This document shows, in pieces, positions 1 to 9,612 of a stretch of 64,000 bases of DNA. This stretch comes from Yoonia vestfoldensis DSM 16212. Lineage in GTDB: Bacteria; Pseudomonadota; Alphaproteobacteria; Rhodobacterales; Rhodobacteraceae. The stretch lies in assembly GCF_000382265.1 (NCBI RefSeq), contig NZ_KB907980.1, forward strand, positions 62,001-126,000. Reading direction: 5' to 3'. Numbering within the stretch: position 1 is the first letter of the stretch; each line of letters begins with the position of its first letter. The position numbers and the translations under genes were made by a program. The notes beneath the pieces are model-generated. The model had not been told where the DNA came from. It made no database searches and saw only the letters and a program-made list of their open reading frames with translations.

Positions 1-912
1 CGTCAGATAATCGCGGATCACGGCGTCGATCTGGTCGGATGTCATGCGCAGCCCGTCCACCTTGGTCCGGTCATAGCGCTTCAGCCCCAGATAGCTGGCG
101 GCGACCGTCGTGACCGTGCCACTGGTGCCGATGATCTGGAATCCCTCGCGCGCCTGGGCTGCGGCGGATGGCGCGAAGGCTTCAAGGTTTTCCTCGAAAA
201 ACCAGCTCATCAAGGCAAAGCGGGCAGCGTCGTCTTCGACGTCTGCAAACTGGTCGCGAAGCGTGGCCACACCAAGCGGCACGGAAATCCAATCCACGAC
301 CTTGGCGGCGGCAAAGGGGCCGGGGTCGGATTTGAACCCCGCATGCAGGCGCATGATCGCACGGGGGCGTTCGCGCTTGGGCACATTGGTCAGGTCGATC
401 CAGACAAGCTCGGTCGATCCGCCGCCGATATCCACGACCAGCAATTGTTCGGTGTTCACACTGACCAGCGGCGCGCAGGAAATGACGGCAAGGCGCGCCT
501 CTTCCTCGGGGCGGATGATCTCAAGGTTCAGGCCGGTTTCACGCCGCACCTGAGCGACGAAATGCTCACCATTCAGCGCGCGGCGGCACGCTTCGGTTGC
601 GACAAGCCGCATCCGTGTGACACCATGACGGTGCAGTTTTTCGCGGCAGATGCGCATCGCCGAAATCGTGCGGTTCATCGACGCGCGCGACAATCTTCCT
701 GTGCTTTCAAGACCTTGGCCAAGCTGGACAGATTTGGAAAAACTGTCCACGACATGGAACTGACTGCCCTTCGGCTGGGCAATCAGCATCCGGCAGGAAT
801 TCGTTCCAAGGTCCAGCGCCGCATAGAGCGTGGCCGGATCGGATTTTTGTGGCGCGGGGCTATCGACCGCTTTCGGGAACGCGCCCGCACCTTTGGGACG
901 CTTGGGCGTCAT
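1..912 (-). CDS. ppx: Ppx/GppA family exopolyphosphatase (3' part missing)
   Basis: An open frame of 304 codons runs leftward from an ATG at 912 and leaves the window without a stop, so the C-terminus is missing. After a basic, proline-rich N-terminus it has the ASKHA phosphate-binding motif DLGTNSCRMLIA (about residues 36-47) and later the second motif VVDIGGGSTEL, both typical of Ppx/GppA phosphatases that hydrolyse polyphosphate or pppGpp. A further segment, IIGTSGTVTTVAA, matches the adenosine-side motif of the fold. The gene is divergent from the C1 gene cluster that starts at 1117. Polyphosphatase and pppGpp phosphatase cannot be separated from sequence alone. The family call is firm and the precise substrate is open. 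Confidence 0.9.
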   Translation of the reverse strand, partial: MTPKRPKGAGAFPKAVDSPAPQKSDPATLYAALDLGTNSCRMLIAQPKGSQFHVVDSFSKSVQLGQGLESTGRLSRASMNRTISAMRICREKLHRHGVTRMRLVATEACRRALNGEHFVAQVRRETGLNLEIIRPEEEARLAVISCAPLVSVNTEQLLVVDIGGGSTELVWIDLTNVPKRERPRAIMRLHAGFKSDPGPFAAAKVVDWISVPLGVATLRDQFADVEDDAARFALMSWFFEENLEAFAPSAAAQAREGFQIIGTSGTVTTVAASYLGLKRYDRTKVDGLRMTSDQIDAVIRDYLT

Positions 913-1116
913 TCTACACGCCCTCCATTTCGAGTTAAATCAAACGTATGCTGCCGGCTGCCACAAGACAAGCCCAAGACCCCGGCACATGCGCCTTGCG
1001 TGAAAATATCGCAGGACGCCGTCGACCGTCGCGGACCGCCTGCGTGATGTCGAAAACCGACCCTGCGTGTCGCCACGCGATGTTAGAACCGCAGCAGAGT
1101 TTCTTGGGGGAATCAC

Positions 1117-1413
1117 ATGCCTGACGTCACCATCGTTTACTGGCGCGACATTCCCGCGCAGGTCATTGTTGGGCGCGGACGGCGGGGCACCAAATTGCCC
1201 CTGCCTGAGAGGTTCGAACAGGCCATCGACCGCGCCGCGATGAAATCGGGGGCCGCGGAATCGGATGATTACATGTCGGGATTCCGCAAGGCCGACCCTT
1301 ACGCGGCTGAAGGCACCGACGCCGAGGCTGCCGAAGCCGCCGTTGCCCGGATCGTCGCGGATTACGACCAAGAGCGCATCAAGGCGTTGATTGCAAATGA
1401 CGGCTGGGCCTGA
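1117..1413 (+). CDS. Small conserved protein of the 'virulence factor' family (PF13769-like)
   Basis: This 98-residue acidic protein begins MPDVTIVYWRDIPAQ and continues with a basic VGRGRRGTK patch and an alanine/glutamate-rich helical C-terminus. In alphaproteobacteria similar short proteins are named 'virulence factor' and lie directly upstream of a MetF-like reductase, as here. No experimental function is known to me, and nothing visible suggests virulence. A purine-rich GGGGGA stretch (about 1105-1110) lies just before the ATG. The stop precedes the reductase start by about 30 bases, so the two are probably co-transcribed. The gene context points to one-carbon/folate metabolism, which is inference. 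Confidence 0.7.
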   Translation: MPDVTIVYWRDIPAQVIVGRGRRGTKLPLPERFEQAIDRAAMKSGAAESDDYMSGFRKADPYAAEGTDAEAAEAAVARIVADYDQERIKALIANDGWA

Positions 1414-1444
1414 TCCTGTCGCCCGCCGCCTGAAGGAGGCCATG

Positions 1445-2368
1445 ATGTCGCTCTTGCCGTTTTTCAAATCCAAAGAACCGGAAACGCCTCCGGCCAACCC
1501 CGCTATCGCCGCCTTTCTGCGCGACTATTCGATCGAGGTGATGCCGCGCACCGCCGAGAAGGTCGAGAATTTCCGCGATCTTCTGCCCGAAGGCACGCGC
1601 GTCTATATCGCCCATATCGACGGCACGCCGATCGACGACATGGTCGTGACCGCCCGCAGGCTGGCCAGTGACGGCTACAAGGTCATGCCGCATTTTCCCG
1701 CGCGCATCATCAAGGACCGCGCGACGCTGGCTGACTGGATCGCACGCTATCAGGGCGAGGCGGGCGTCGATCAGGCGCTGTTGCTGGCGGGCGGCGTGGC
1801 GCAGCCGCAGGGCGATTTCGACAATTCCATGCAGTTGATAGAAACCGGATTATTCCGCGATTTCAAACGGCTGCATGTCGCAGGTCATCCAGAGGGCAAC
1901 CGCGACATCGACCATGACGGCAGTGACACAAACGTGATGGCCGCGCTGCGCTGGAAACAACGGTTCCATGAGACATCTGGTGCTGACATGGCACTGGCCA
2001 CGCAATTCGCTTTCGAGGCAGGGCCGATCATCGCCTGGGCCGATGCCCTGCGTGACGCGGGCATCACCATCCCGATCCATATCGGCATCGCGGGGCCCGC
2101 GAAACTGCAGACGCTGATCAAATTCGCCATCGCCTGCGGGGTTGGCCCGTCGCTGCGGGTCTTGCAAAAGCGGGCAATGGATGTGACCAAGCTGTTGCTG
2201 CCCTACGAGCCGACAGAGGTGGTCGCAGCCTTGGCCGCGCACAAGGCCGCCCACCCGGATTTCAACATCACTCATGTGCATTTCTTCCCGCTGGGCGGGA
2301 TCAAGACCAACGCGCAATGGGCCATCGACAACGGCGGGGCCTCTGCCCTGCCTGCCGCGCACAGCTAA
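1445..2368 (+). CDS. Methylenetetrahydrofolate reductase-like protein
   Basis: This is a 307-residue TIM-barrel protein of the MetF family, which reduces 5,10-methylene-THF to 5-methyl-THF with an FAD cofactor. The motif VAGHPEGNRDID and the preceding GGVAQPQGDFDNSMQL match the folate/FAD-binding region of the family, and the C-terminal FPLGGIKTNAQW is also typical. The frame is open further upstream (ATG at 1391), but that start overlaps the preceding gene. A strong GAAGGAGG at 1432-1439 places the true start at the second of two adjacent ATGs (1445, 5-base spacing). It is followed 9 bases later by the corrinoid methyltransferase gene, so methyl-THF would be made and consumed by adjacent gene products. 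It is a divergent MetF rather than the E. coli type. Confidence 0.82.
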   Translation: MSLLPFFKSKEPETPPANPAIAAFLRDYSIEVMPRTAEKVENFRDLLPEGTRVYIAHIDGTPIDDMVVTARRLASDGYKVMPHFPARIIKDRATLADWIARYQGEAGVDQALLLAGGVAQPQGDFDNSMQLIETGLFRDFKRLHVAGHPEGNRDIDHDGSDTNVMAALRWKQRFHETSGADMALATQFAFEAGPIIAWADALRDAGITIPIHIGIAGPAKLQTLIKFAIACGVGPSLRVLQKRAMDVTKLLLPYEPTEVVAALAAHKAAHPDFNITHVHFFPLGGIKTNAQWAIDNGGASALPAAHS

Positions 2369-2377
2369 GGACCTTTC

Positions 2378-3442
2378 ATGACCCGCACCATCGTCGAATC
2401 CAAGACCAAGACCGCCATCATCGGCTTTGACCAGCCGTTCTGCGTGATTGGCGAACGGATCAACCCAACGGGCCGCAAGATCCTCGCCGAGGAACTGGAA
2501 CGCGGCGATTTTTCGCGGGTCGAGGCGGACGCCATCGCGCAGGTCGCCGCCGGTGCCACGGTGCTGGACATCAATTCGGGCGCGGTCTTTTCCAACAAGA
2601 TGGCCGAAGACCCGCGTTACGCCGACAACAATTTCGTCGAACCGCCGCTGATGGCGGAACTAGTGGCACGGGTGCAGGCCGTGGTTGATGTGCCGCTTTG
2701 CATCGACTCGTCTGTCCCCGGTGCACTGGAACGGGGTCTTGCCGCCGCCGAAGGCCGCCCGCTGCTGAACTCCGTCACCGGCGAGGAAGAGCGGATGGAA
2801 CTCGTCCTGCCGCTGGTGAAGAAATACAATGTGCCGGTGGTGGCGATTTCCAACGACGACAGCGGGATTTCCGAGGACCCCGATGTGCGCTTTGCCGTGG
2901 CCAAGAAGATCGTTGAACGCGCCGCCGATTACGGCATTCCCGCGCATGATATCGTGGTCGATCCATTGGTGATGCCGATTGGCGCGATGGGGACCGCCGG
3001 TTTGCAGGTGTTCACCCTTGTGCGCCGCCTGCGCGAGGAATTGGGCGTGAATACGACCTGCGGCGCGTCCAACATCAGTTTCGGCCTGCCCAACCGGCAC
3101 GGGATCAACAACGCCTTTCTGCCGATGGCGATGACCGCCGGCATGACATCGGCGATCATGAACCCTGTCGCGCTTCCCATCGGGCCGCTCAAGATCGCCG
3201 AAAAACGCGCCGAGGTGCTGGCGGCGGGGATCATCCTGCCCGAGGATATGGATGATGAATCCTTCGTCACCCTGTTCGGCATGGGGTCCACCCTGCCGCG
3301 CGCAGGCAAGGAGATGGAGGCGATCCGTGCCGCGAATTTCCTGATGGATCAGGACCGGTCTGGCGCGGAATGGATCAGGTTCAACCGCGCGCCGGTGAAA
3401 GAAGGCGAAGGCCGCGCGCGGACGGGGCGGCGGCGGAAATGA
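2378..3442 (+). CDS. Methyltetrahydrofolate:corrinoid methyltransferase (pterin-binding, DHPS-like)
   Basis: This 354-residue protein has the dihydropteroate-synthase-like pterin-binding fold. FCVIGERINPTGRK (near residue 22) and ATVLDINSGAVF (near residue 60) are the signature strands of MetH pterin domains and AcsE-type methyltransferases, and the later DPLVMPIG and CGASNISFGLPNR segments are also diagnostic. It moves the methyl group of 5-methyl-THF to a cobalamin protein. No B12-binding or homocysteine domain is fused to it. Together with the upstream MetF and the ferredoxin/ASKHA activator at 20513-22543, it fits the split methionine synthase known from some Roseobacter-group bacteria; that assignment is inference. 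AAGGA at 2367-2371 precedes the ATG. The C-terminus is an arginine-rich tail. Confidence 0.85.
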   Translation: MTRTIVESKTKTAIIGFDQPFCVIGERINPTGRKILAEELERGDFSRVEADAIAQVAAGATVLDINSGAVFSNKMAEDPRYADNNFVEPPLMAELVARVQAVVDVPLCIDSSVPGALERGLAAAEGRPLLNSVTGEEERMELVLPLVKKYNVPVVAISNDDSGISEDPDVRFAVAKKIVERAADYGIPAHDIVVDPLVMPIGAMGTAGLQVFTLVRRLREELGVNTTCGASNISFGLPNRHGINNAFLPMAMTAGMTSAIMNPVALPIGPLKIAEKRAEVLAAGIILPEDMDDESFVTLFGMGSTLPRAGKEMEAIRAANFLMDQDRSGAEWIRFNRAPVKEGEGRARTGRRRK

Positions 3443-3449
3443 CTTTTAA

Positions 3450-3507
3450 GCCTCCGGCGGGGATTACGTCAATTCGCGCTAGCGCGATTTGACGGACTCT
3501 GAAGATG
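3450..3507. repeat. Dispersed hairpin repeat, copy 1 (overlaps the 3' end of the aldolase gene)
   Basis: This segment of about 58 bp contains CCTCCGGCGGGGATTACG followed by a near-perfect inverted repeat with 13-base arms (CGTCAATTCGCGC and GCGCGATTTGACG, one mismatch). A second copy lies in reverse orientation at 48032-48090. The aldolase stop codon and its last several codons lie inside this repeat. The function is unknown; it could act as a bidirectional terminator between the two convergent genes. Confidence 0.75.
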
Positions 3508-4273
3508 TGGGTTTCAGCCGTCCTGCCAGACCGCGCAGGGCCGTGTTCAGCAGCGTGACATCGGTCAACACACCCATGAAGGTCACGCCTTTGCCGACAT
3601 AATCCGCAACGCGGGCCTCGTCGAAGGTGATGATCCCCGCGATCTTGCCCGCTGCGGTGGTGCGCGCGATGATATGGTCGATGGCGGCGACAACCTCCGG
3701 GTGGTCGGGCTGGCCGGGATAGCCCATGTCCGCGGACAGATCGGCGGGGCCGACAAAGACGCCGTCGACGCCGGGGGTGGCGGCGATGGCGTCGATATCG
3801 TCCAGTGCGGCGCGGCTTTCGGCCTGCACCAGCAGGCACATCTGCGCATTGGCCGTGCGCGCGTAATCGGGGATACTGCCATAACTGGACGCACGCGCGG
3901 ATGACGCGCCCATGCCGCGGATGCCATCGGGGGGATAGCGCATGGCGCGGGCCATCAGCGCCGCCGTTGCCGCATCGTCAACCATGGGCACCAGTACGGT
4001 CTGGCAGCCTTGGTCGAGCACCTGTTTGACCAGCCAGACCTCGGCGCTGGCGATGCGCACGACGGGTGACGCGCCGGTGGCGGACAGCGCCTGCAACTGA
4101 GGGATCAGGCCGGTGGGCGCATTTGGCCCGTGTTCGGCATCGATCAGGCACCAGTCGAGACCCGCAAGCCCCGCCATTTCCGCAAGCTGCGCCGACCCTG
4201 TCGACAGCCAGATGCCGTATTGCACCTGCCCGGCCGCAAGGGCGGATTTCAGACGATTTTCGGGGGTTTGCAT
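3479..4273 (-). CDS. HpcH/HpaI family aldolase (2-keto-3-deoxy-acid aldolase type)
   Basis: This is a 264-residue class II pyruvate aldolase of the HpcH/HpaI/GarL family. Evidence includes GIWLSTGSAQLAEMAG, DWCLIDAEHGPN (metal/base region), VLVPMVDDAATA, and GVDGVFVGPADLSADMG, which holds the catalytic phosphate/metal loop. It would cleave a 2-oxo-3-deoxy or 4-hydroxy-2-oxo acid to pyruvate plus an aldehyde; the substrate is not determinable. The frame is open upstream, but the ATG at 4273 has a GGAG seven bases before it and gives the normal family N-terminus. The last seven or so residues (ending SVKSR) are encoded by the dispersed repeat at 3450-3507, so the natural C-terminus was probably altered by repeat insertion. 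It lies downstream of aglK on the same strand. Confidence 0.9.
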   Translation of the reverse strand: MQTPENRLKSALAAGQVQYGIWLSTGSAQLAEMAGLAGLDWCLIDAEHGPNAPTGLIPQLQALSATGASPVVRIASAEVWLVKQVLDQGCQTVLVPMVDDAATAALMARAMRYPPDGIRGMGASSARASSYGSIPDYARTANAQMCLLVQAESRAALDDIDAIAATPGVDGVFVGPADLSADMGYPGQPDHPEVVAAIDHIIARTTAAGKIAGIITFDEARVADYVGKGVTFMGVLTDVTLLNTALRGLAGRLKPTSSESVKSR

Positions 4274-4334
4274 GACAGGCTCCGTGACGGTTTCCGCACC
4301 GATGCGATCACATCGGCGCGGCACTGGCAAGCCG

Positions 4335-5426
<1,092 letters not shown>

Positions 5427-5448
5427 GTCTCACTCCCCTTCCCTTGCC

Positions 5449-7092
5449 TTACCTTTTGAGCGCGAAGCACACCTGCCACGGACCAAAATGCAACTTGCCG
5501 TCTGCCGATATTTGCGTACCGCCCAGTTCAGCCCCGATCGGTATCCAATCCCCCGGTGGTGGGTCGAAATCGGATGGCGTTTCGCTGACGTTGAACGCAC
5601 AAAAGATCGTCTGATCGCCCGACGTCCGGGTAAAATAGATCACGTCACCAACTGCACGCAATTTGTCGTGCGACCCGATGCTGAGCGCGGGATGGCTGTG
5701 CTTGAACGCGATGGCGCGGCGGTAATGGTGCAGCAAGGCGCCGGGTTCGTCCTCTTGGGCTGCAACAGACAGGCCCAGATGTTCGGACGGGACCGGCAGC
5801 CAAGGCCGCACAGAGCTGAACCCGCCGTTGTGGTTGTCGCGGTCCCAGACCATGGGCGTGCGGCAGCCGTCACGGCCTTTGAATTCTGGCCAGAATTCGA
5901 TGCCATAAGGGTCTTGCAGGTCCTCGAAAGCCAGTTCCGCCTCGTGCAGGCCCAATTCCTCGCCCTGATAGATACAGGCCGATCCGCGCAGCGACATCAA
6001 CAATGACACGAACATCCGCTGGCCGCCGGGCGGCAGATCCCAGCGCGTGGCATGGCGCACGACATCGTGGTTGGAAAAGGCCCAGCAGGCCCAGCCATCG
6101 GCGGCGACTTCGTCAACCTGGCGCATGACGTCGACGATGCGCGCCGCGGTCGGCTTGTCCTTGGCCAGAAACTCGAACGCATAGCACATCTGCATCAGAT
6201 CGGTGCCGGTCGTATACTGGCCCATGATCTCAAGACCGCGCTGGGCATCGCCCACCTCGCCCACGGCGGCCGCACCGTAAGGTTCCATGATGGCGCGCAG
6301 GCGTGCCAGGAACTTGACGTTGTCGGGGTGGTTCTTGTCGTAGATATGTTCCTGATGGTTATAGGGATTGACCGAAGGCGCGATATTGGCGTTGCGCCTT
6401 TCCTTGGCCAGGGGCGGGTTGTCCCGCAATGCGGCGTCATGCATGTAGAAATTGATCGTATCAAGCCGGAACCCGTCACAGCCCCGGTTCAACCAGAACA
6501 GCGCGATATCAAGCAGCGCATCCTGCACCGCAGGGCTGTGAAAGTTCAGATCGGGCTGCGACGCCAGAAAATTGTGCATGTAATATTGTTCGCGTCGCGC
6601 GTCCCATTGCCAAGCGGACCCGCCAAAGATCGACAACCAGTTGTTGGGCGGGGTGCCATCGGGCTTGGGGTCGGCCCAGACATACCAATCCGCCTTGTCG
6701 TTGGTCTGGTTTGCGCGGCTTTCCACGAACCACGGGTGCTGGTCGCTGGTATGGCTCAGCACGAGGTCGATCATCACGCGGATGCCAAGGCGGTGGGCGG
6801 TATCCACGACCGCGTCGAAATCGGCAAGGCTGCCGAACATCGGATCGACGTCGCAGTAATCGCTGACGTCATAGCCGAAATCCTTCATCGGCGAGGTGAA
6901 GAAAGGCGATATCCAGATCGCATCCACACCCAGCGAAGCGATATAAGGCAGGCGCTGCACGATCCCCAGAAGGTCGCCGATCCCGTCGCCGTTGCTGTCC
7001 TGATAGCTGCGCGGATAGATCTGATAGATCACCGCACCCCGCCACCAATCCTTGTCCACCGCCATTTCGGTGTTTGTGGCCAATGCCGTCAT
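5449..7092 (-). CDS. aglA: Alpha-glucosidase, GH13
   Basis: This 547-residue glycoside hydrolase of family 13 is of the oligo-1,6-glucosidase/alpha-glucosidase type. Conserved region I is RVMIDLVLSHTSDQH. The nucleophile lies in GFRLDT (D211), the acid/base in VGEV (E279) and the third carboxylate in FSNHDVVR (D343). The calcium-type DSNGDGIGDL segment is near the N-terminus. It has no signal peptide, so it would hydrolyse imported alpha-glucosides such as maltose, sucrose or trehalose in the cytoplasm, giving glucose for the Glk encoded at 13528-14529. It lies between the permease genes and aglK, as in other agl operons. Exact linkage preference cannot be read from the sequence. Confidence 0.93.
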   Translation of the reverse strand: MTALATNTEMAVDKDWWRGAVIYQIYPRSYQDSNGDGIGDLLGIVQRLPYIASLGVDAIWISPFFTSPMKDFGYDVSDYCDVDPMFGSLADFDAVVDTAHRLGIRVMIDLVLSHTSDQHPWFVESRANQTNDKADWYVWADPKPDGTPPNNWLSIFGGSAWQWDARREQYYMHNFLASQPDLNFHSPAVQDALLDIALFWLNRGCDGFRLDTINFYMHDAALRDNPPLAKERRNANIAPSVNPYNHQEHIYDKNHPDNVKFLARLRAIMEPYGAAAVGEVGDAQRGLEIMGQYTTGTDLMQMCYAFEFLAKDKPTAARIVDVMRQVDEVAADGWACWAFSNHDVVRHATRWDLPPGGQRMFVSLLMSLRGSACIYQGEELGLHEAELAFEDLQDPYGIEFWPEFKGRDGCRTPMVWDRDNHNGGFSSVRPWLPVPSEHLGLSVAAQEDEPGALLHHYRRAIAFKHSHPALSIGSHDKLRAVGDVIYFTRTSGDQTIFCAFNVSETPSDFDPPPGDWIPIGAELGGTQISADGKLHFGPWQVCFALKR

Positions 7093-7153
7093 AGTGTCTT
7101 GTCCTGTGTTTTGACGACCCGGTGACGCCGGGCCGTCAGTACCTCAAAAGTTG

Positions 7154-8308
7154 TTACTTCACCGACCCAGCCAGCAGGCCTCTGACCAGATAGCGTTGCA
7201 TCGCAAAGAACACGACGAGGGGCACCGCGATCGACACGAAAGCCGCCGTCGCGAGGATTTCCCAATTGCCCCCCCGTGTGCCCAAAAGCTCTACGATCTG
7301 GTTGGTCATCACCGTGGTTTCCCCCGTTGCATCGATCAGGAAAACCTTGGCGACCAGCAGATCGTTCCATGTCCAAAGAAACTGGAAGATCGCGAAGGAC
7401 GCCAGTGCCGGAAACGACAGGGGCAGGATGATCTTGGTGAAGATCTGGAAGTCGGTTGCCCCATCGACCTTTGCATTCTCGATGATGTCGCGCGGCAGGC
7501 CGACCATGTAGTTGCGTAACAGATATATCGCGAGCGGCAGCCCGAACCCCGTATGCGCCAGCCACGTGCCCAGATACCCCTTGCCGATCCCGATTTCCAG
7601 ATGCAGCCGCAACAGCGGGATCAGCGCCAGTTGCAGCGGCACGACCAGGAGGCCCACGACAGCGGCGATCAGCAGCGCGCGGCCCGGAAAATCCATCCAC
7701 GCCAGCGCATAGGCGGCAAATGCCGCGATCACGATGGGGATGATGGTGGCTGGGATCGTCACGGTCAGCGTGTTGAAGAACGCCCGCGACATGCCGTCGG
7801 TGCTGTCGCCGCTGAACAGGACCCGTTCATAGTTCTGCAAGGTGAATTCGGGCGGCGTTGTGGCGGTGACGAAAATGCGCTGGCCGCGGCCCGAAAGCTC
7901 CTCGGGGCTGGTCCAGACATAGGCACCATCGGCCTGAACGGTCAGGGTTTCGCCGTCAGACAGTTCTGCCGTGTCGCCGGGTGCGAATTCGCTGATCCTG
8001 AGTGACGACGTGCCCCACACGCTGATTTCCGCCTCCGAGCCTTCACCGAAAAGCTGGCCTTGCACGGTATAGACGCCGTTCACCAGCACCTGCGCGCCGT
8101 CGTCTTCGGGGTCGGCGGTGCGCAGCGTCAGGTTCTGTTCGCTGGCCGTCAGGGCACCCCACCAGCCGGAGCCTGAAATCTGGTCGGCGGTGCGGAAAGA
8201 CGACACCAAAAGACCGACGGTCGGGAACAGCCACAGCGCCACAAGTGCAACGACGGAAATCTGCACGATCCAGTTCAGCGCGGATGTGCGACCAGCGATA
8301 TTATCCAT
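7154..8308 (-). CDS. aglG: Alpha-glucoside ABC transporter permease AglG
   Basis: This 384-residue inner-membrane permease has a first membrane helix at about residues 13-35. A long periplasmic insert of over 130 residues (about 45-175) follows, characteristic of AglG, and then five hydrophobic segments. The ABC-contacting EAA motif is present as IIENAKVDGATDFQIFTKI, followed by ILPLSFPA. With AglF it forms the translocation channel. Its ATG shares one base with the aglF stop (TGATG at 8308), so translation of the two is probably coupled. The aglA start follows after a gap of 61 bases. Confidence 0.92.
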   Translation of the reverse strand: MDNIAGRTSALNWIVQISVVALVALWLFPTVGLLVSSFRTADQISGSGWWGALTASEQNLTLRTADPEDDGAQVLVNGVYTVQGQLFGEGSEAEISVWGTSSLRISEFAPGDTAELSDGETLTVQADGAYVWTSPEELSGRGQRIFVTATTPPEFTLQNYERVLFSGDSTDGMSRAFFNTLTVTIPATIIPIVIAAFAAYALAWMDFPGRALLIAAVVGLLVVPLQLALIPLLRLHLEIGIGKGYLGTWLAHTGFGLPLAIYLLRNYMVGLPRDIIENAKVDGATDFQIFTKIILPLSFPALASFAIFQFLWTWNDLLVAKVFLIDATGETTVMTNQIVELLGTRGGNWEILATAAFVSIAVPLVVFFAMQRYLVRGLLAGSVK

Positions 8309-9531
8309 CAGCGCATCTCCTTGCGGGCGTTGTAGACATTCCAGACCAGGATCGGGCTGACCAGCAGCATGATGACCATGGCAGAGGCCGAACCGACACC
8401 CCAGTCAGAGGCGCGGAACAACTTGTCGAACATGTAATTGGCCAGCACCTGCGTTTCCCATTGCCCGTTTGTCATGGCAAAGACGATGTCAAAGACCTTG
8501 AGCACGACCAGCGTAATCGTCGTCCAGACCACAACGATGGTGCCGGAAATCTGCGGCATCTTGATCTTGAAGAACACCTGAAACGGGTTCGCGCCGTCGA
8601 CGATGGCGGCCTCGATGGTTTCCTCGGGGATACCGCGCAGGGCCGCAGACAGGATCACCATCGCAAAGCCCGTCTGGATCCAGATCAGCACCACCATCAG
8701 CAAAAAGGAATTCCAGCCCGGTATCGTCAGCCATGTCTGCGGTTCGCCATACGGATGGACATTCGTGAAGGCACCGTAAGCCAGACCCAGCGTGGAATAA
8801 ATCACAAAAGCCATGACCGCGATCAGCACGGCGCGCAGCGCGGAACCTGCGCCGGCGCCTTTTTCGCGGATCGCCTGCATGTTGGTATAGACCAGAAACA
8901 GCGCCAGCGCCGCCGCCGAGATCATCAGCGCACCAGGCAACAGACGCAGGATCAGGAACGACCCGATCCCGCCGTCGAATTGCAGCCACAGCGCATTGAG
9001 CGCACCGATCTGGTTCTGATCGACTGGCCGCGTATCATAGATCAGCTTGAAAATGACCGAGGCCCCGACGAACGAAATAGCCATCGGCATGAAGATCAGT
9101 GATTTCGCGATCGCGCCCCATTTGATCCGGTCGGTCAGCTGGGCTGCCAGCAGACCGAATGCGGTCGATGCGGCGGGCACGATGATCAGCCAGAGCATGT
9201 TGTTGCGCAGGGCTTCCCAGAATTTCGGCTCAGCCATCATGCGCTGGTAGTTTGCAAAGCCCACGAATGCGCCGCCCTGATTGCGGTCGGTCAGCGAATA
9301 CCACAAGGTCGCGACGACCGGATAGGCAAGGTAAAGGCCAAGCGCGAAGATCGCGGGAAACAGGAACAACCACGGCCGGATCAGGTTGGCGCGGTTGATG
9401 TTGCGGCCTGCGTTCTTACTTTTCGCGGGCAAGAGCACCTTGTCCAGAAACTGGTTGGAAAAGTAGAAATAGGCGATGCAGCCACCCACACCGATGATGA
9501 TCGTCACAAGACCCTGTAATGCAGGATTCAT
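8308..9531 (-). CDS. aglF: Alpha-glucoside ABC transporter permease AglF
   Basis: This is a 407-residue permease with an N-terminal hydrophobic helix (about residues 8-28) and then a set of hydrophobic segments starting at WLFLFPAIFALGLYLAYPVV, the usual first core helix of MalF-type proteins. The EAA loop is ETIEAAIVDGANPFQVFFKI. It pairs with AglG. The stop overlaps the aglG start by one base. A GGGGAGGGG run directly before the ATG is an unusually strong ribosome binding site. An 81-base gap containing a stem-loop separates it from aglE. Confidence 0.92.
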   Translation of the reverse strand: MNPALQGLVTIIIGVGGCIAYFYFSNQFLDKVLLPAKSKNAGRNINRANLIRPWLFLFPAIFALGLYLAYPVVATLWYSLTDRNQGGAFVGFANYQRMMAEPKFWEALRNNMLWLIIVPAASTAFGLLAAQLTDRIKWGAIAKSLIFMPMAISFVGASVIFKLIYDTRPVDQNQIGALNALWLQFDGGIGSFLILRLLPGALMISAAALALFLVYTNMQAIREKGAGAGSALRAVLIAVMAFVIYSTLGLAYGAFTNVHPYGEPQTWLTIPGWNSFLLMVVLIWIQTGFAMVILSAALRGIPEETIEAAIVDGANPFQVFFKIKMPQISGTIVVVWTTITLVVLKVFDIVFAMTNGQWETQVLANYMFDKLFRASDWGVGSASAMVIMLLVSPILVWNVYNARKEMR

Positions 9532-9561
9532 GGTCCCCTCCCCTTGGGCAGCCTGTTTTGC

Positions 9562-9591
9562 GGATGACCCGACCCGCAGGCCGGATCACCC
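9562..9591 (-). promoter_or_regulatory. Intercistronic stem-loop between aglE and aglF
   Basis: In the minus-strand transcript the ten bases GGGTGATCCG can pair with CGGGTCATCC across a 10-base loop, with two G-U pairs. It has no U-run, so it is not a good terminator. Such hairpins after a binding-protein gene commonly protect the upstream mRNA and give more binding protein than permease. The structure is visible; the role is inference. Confidence 0.5.
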
Positions 9592-9612
9592 GGAAGTTAA
9601 GCCAAGGATGAC

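Noticed and set aside
1117..1413. A role in virulence for the 'virulence factor' family protein
   Set aside because: The family name is historical; the gene context is folate/C1 metabolism and no secretion signal or toxin feature is visible.
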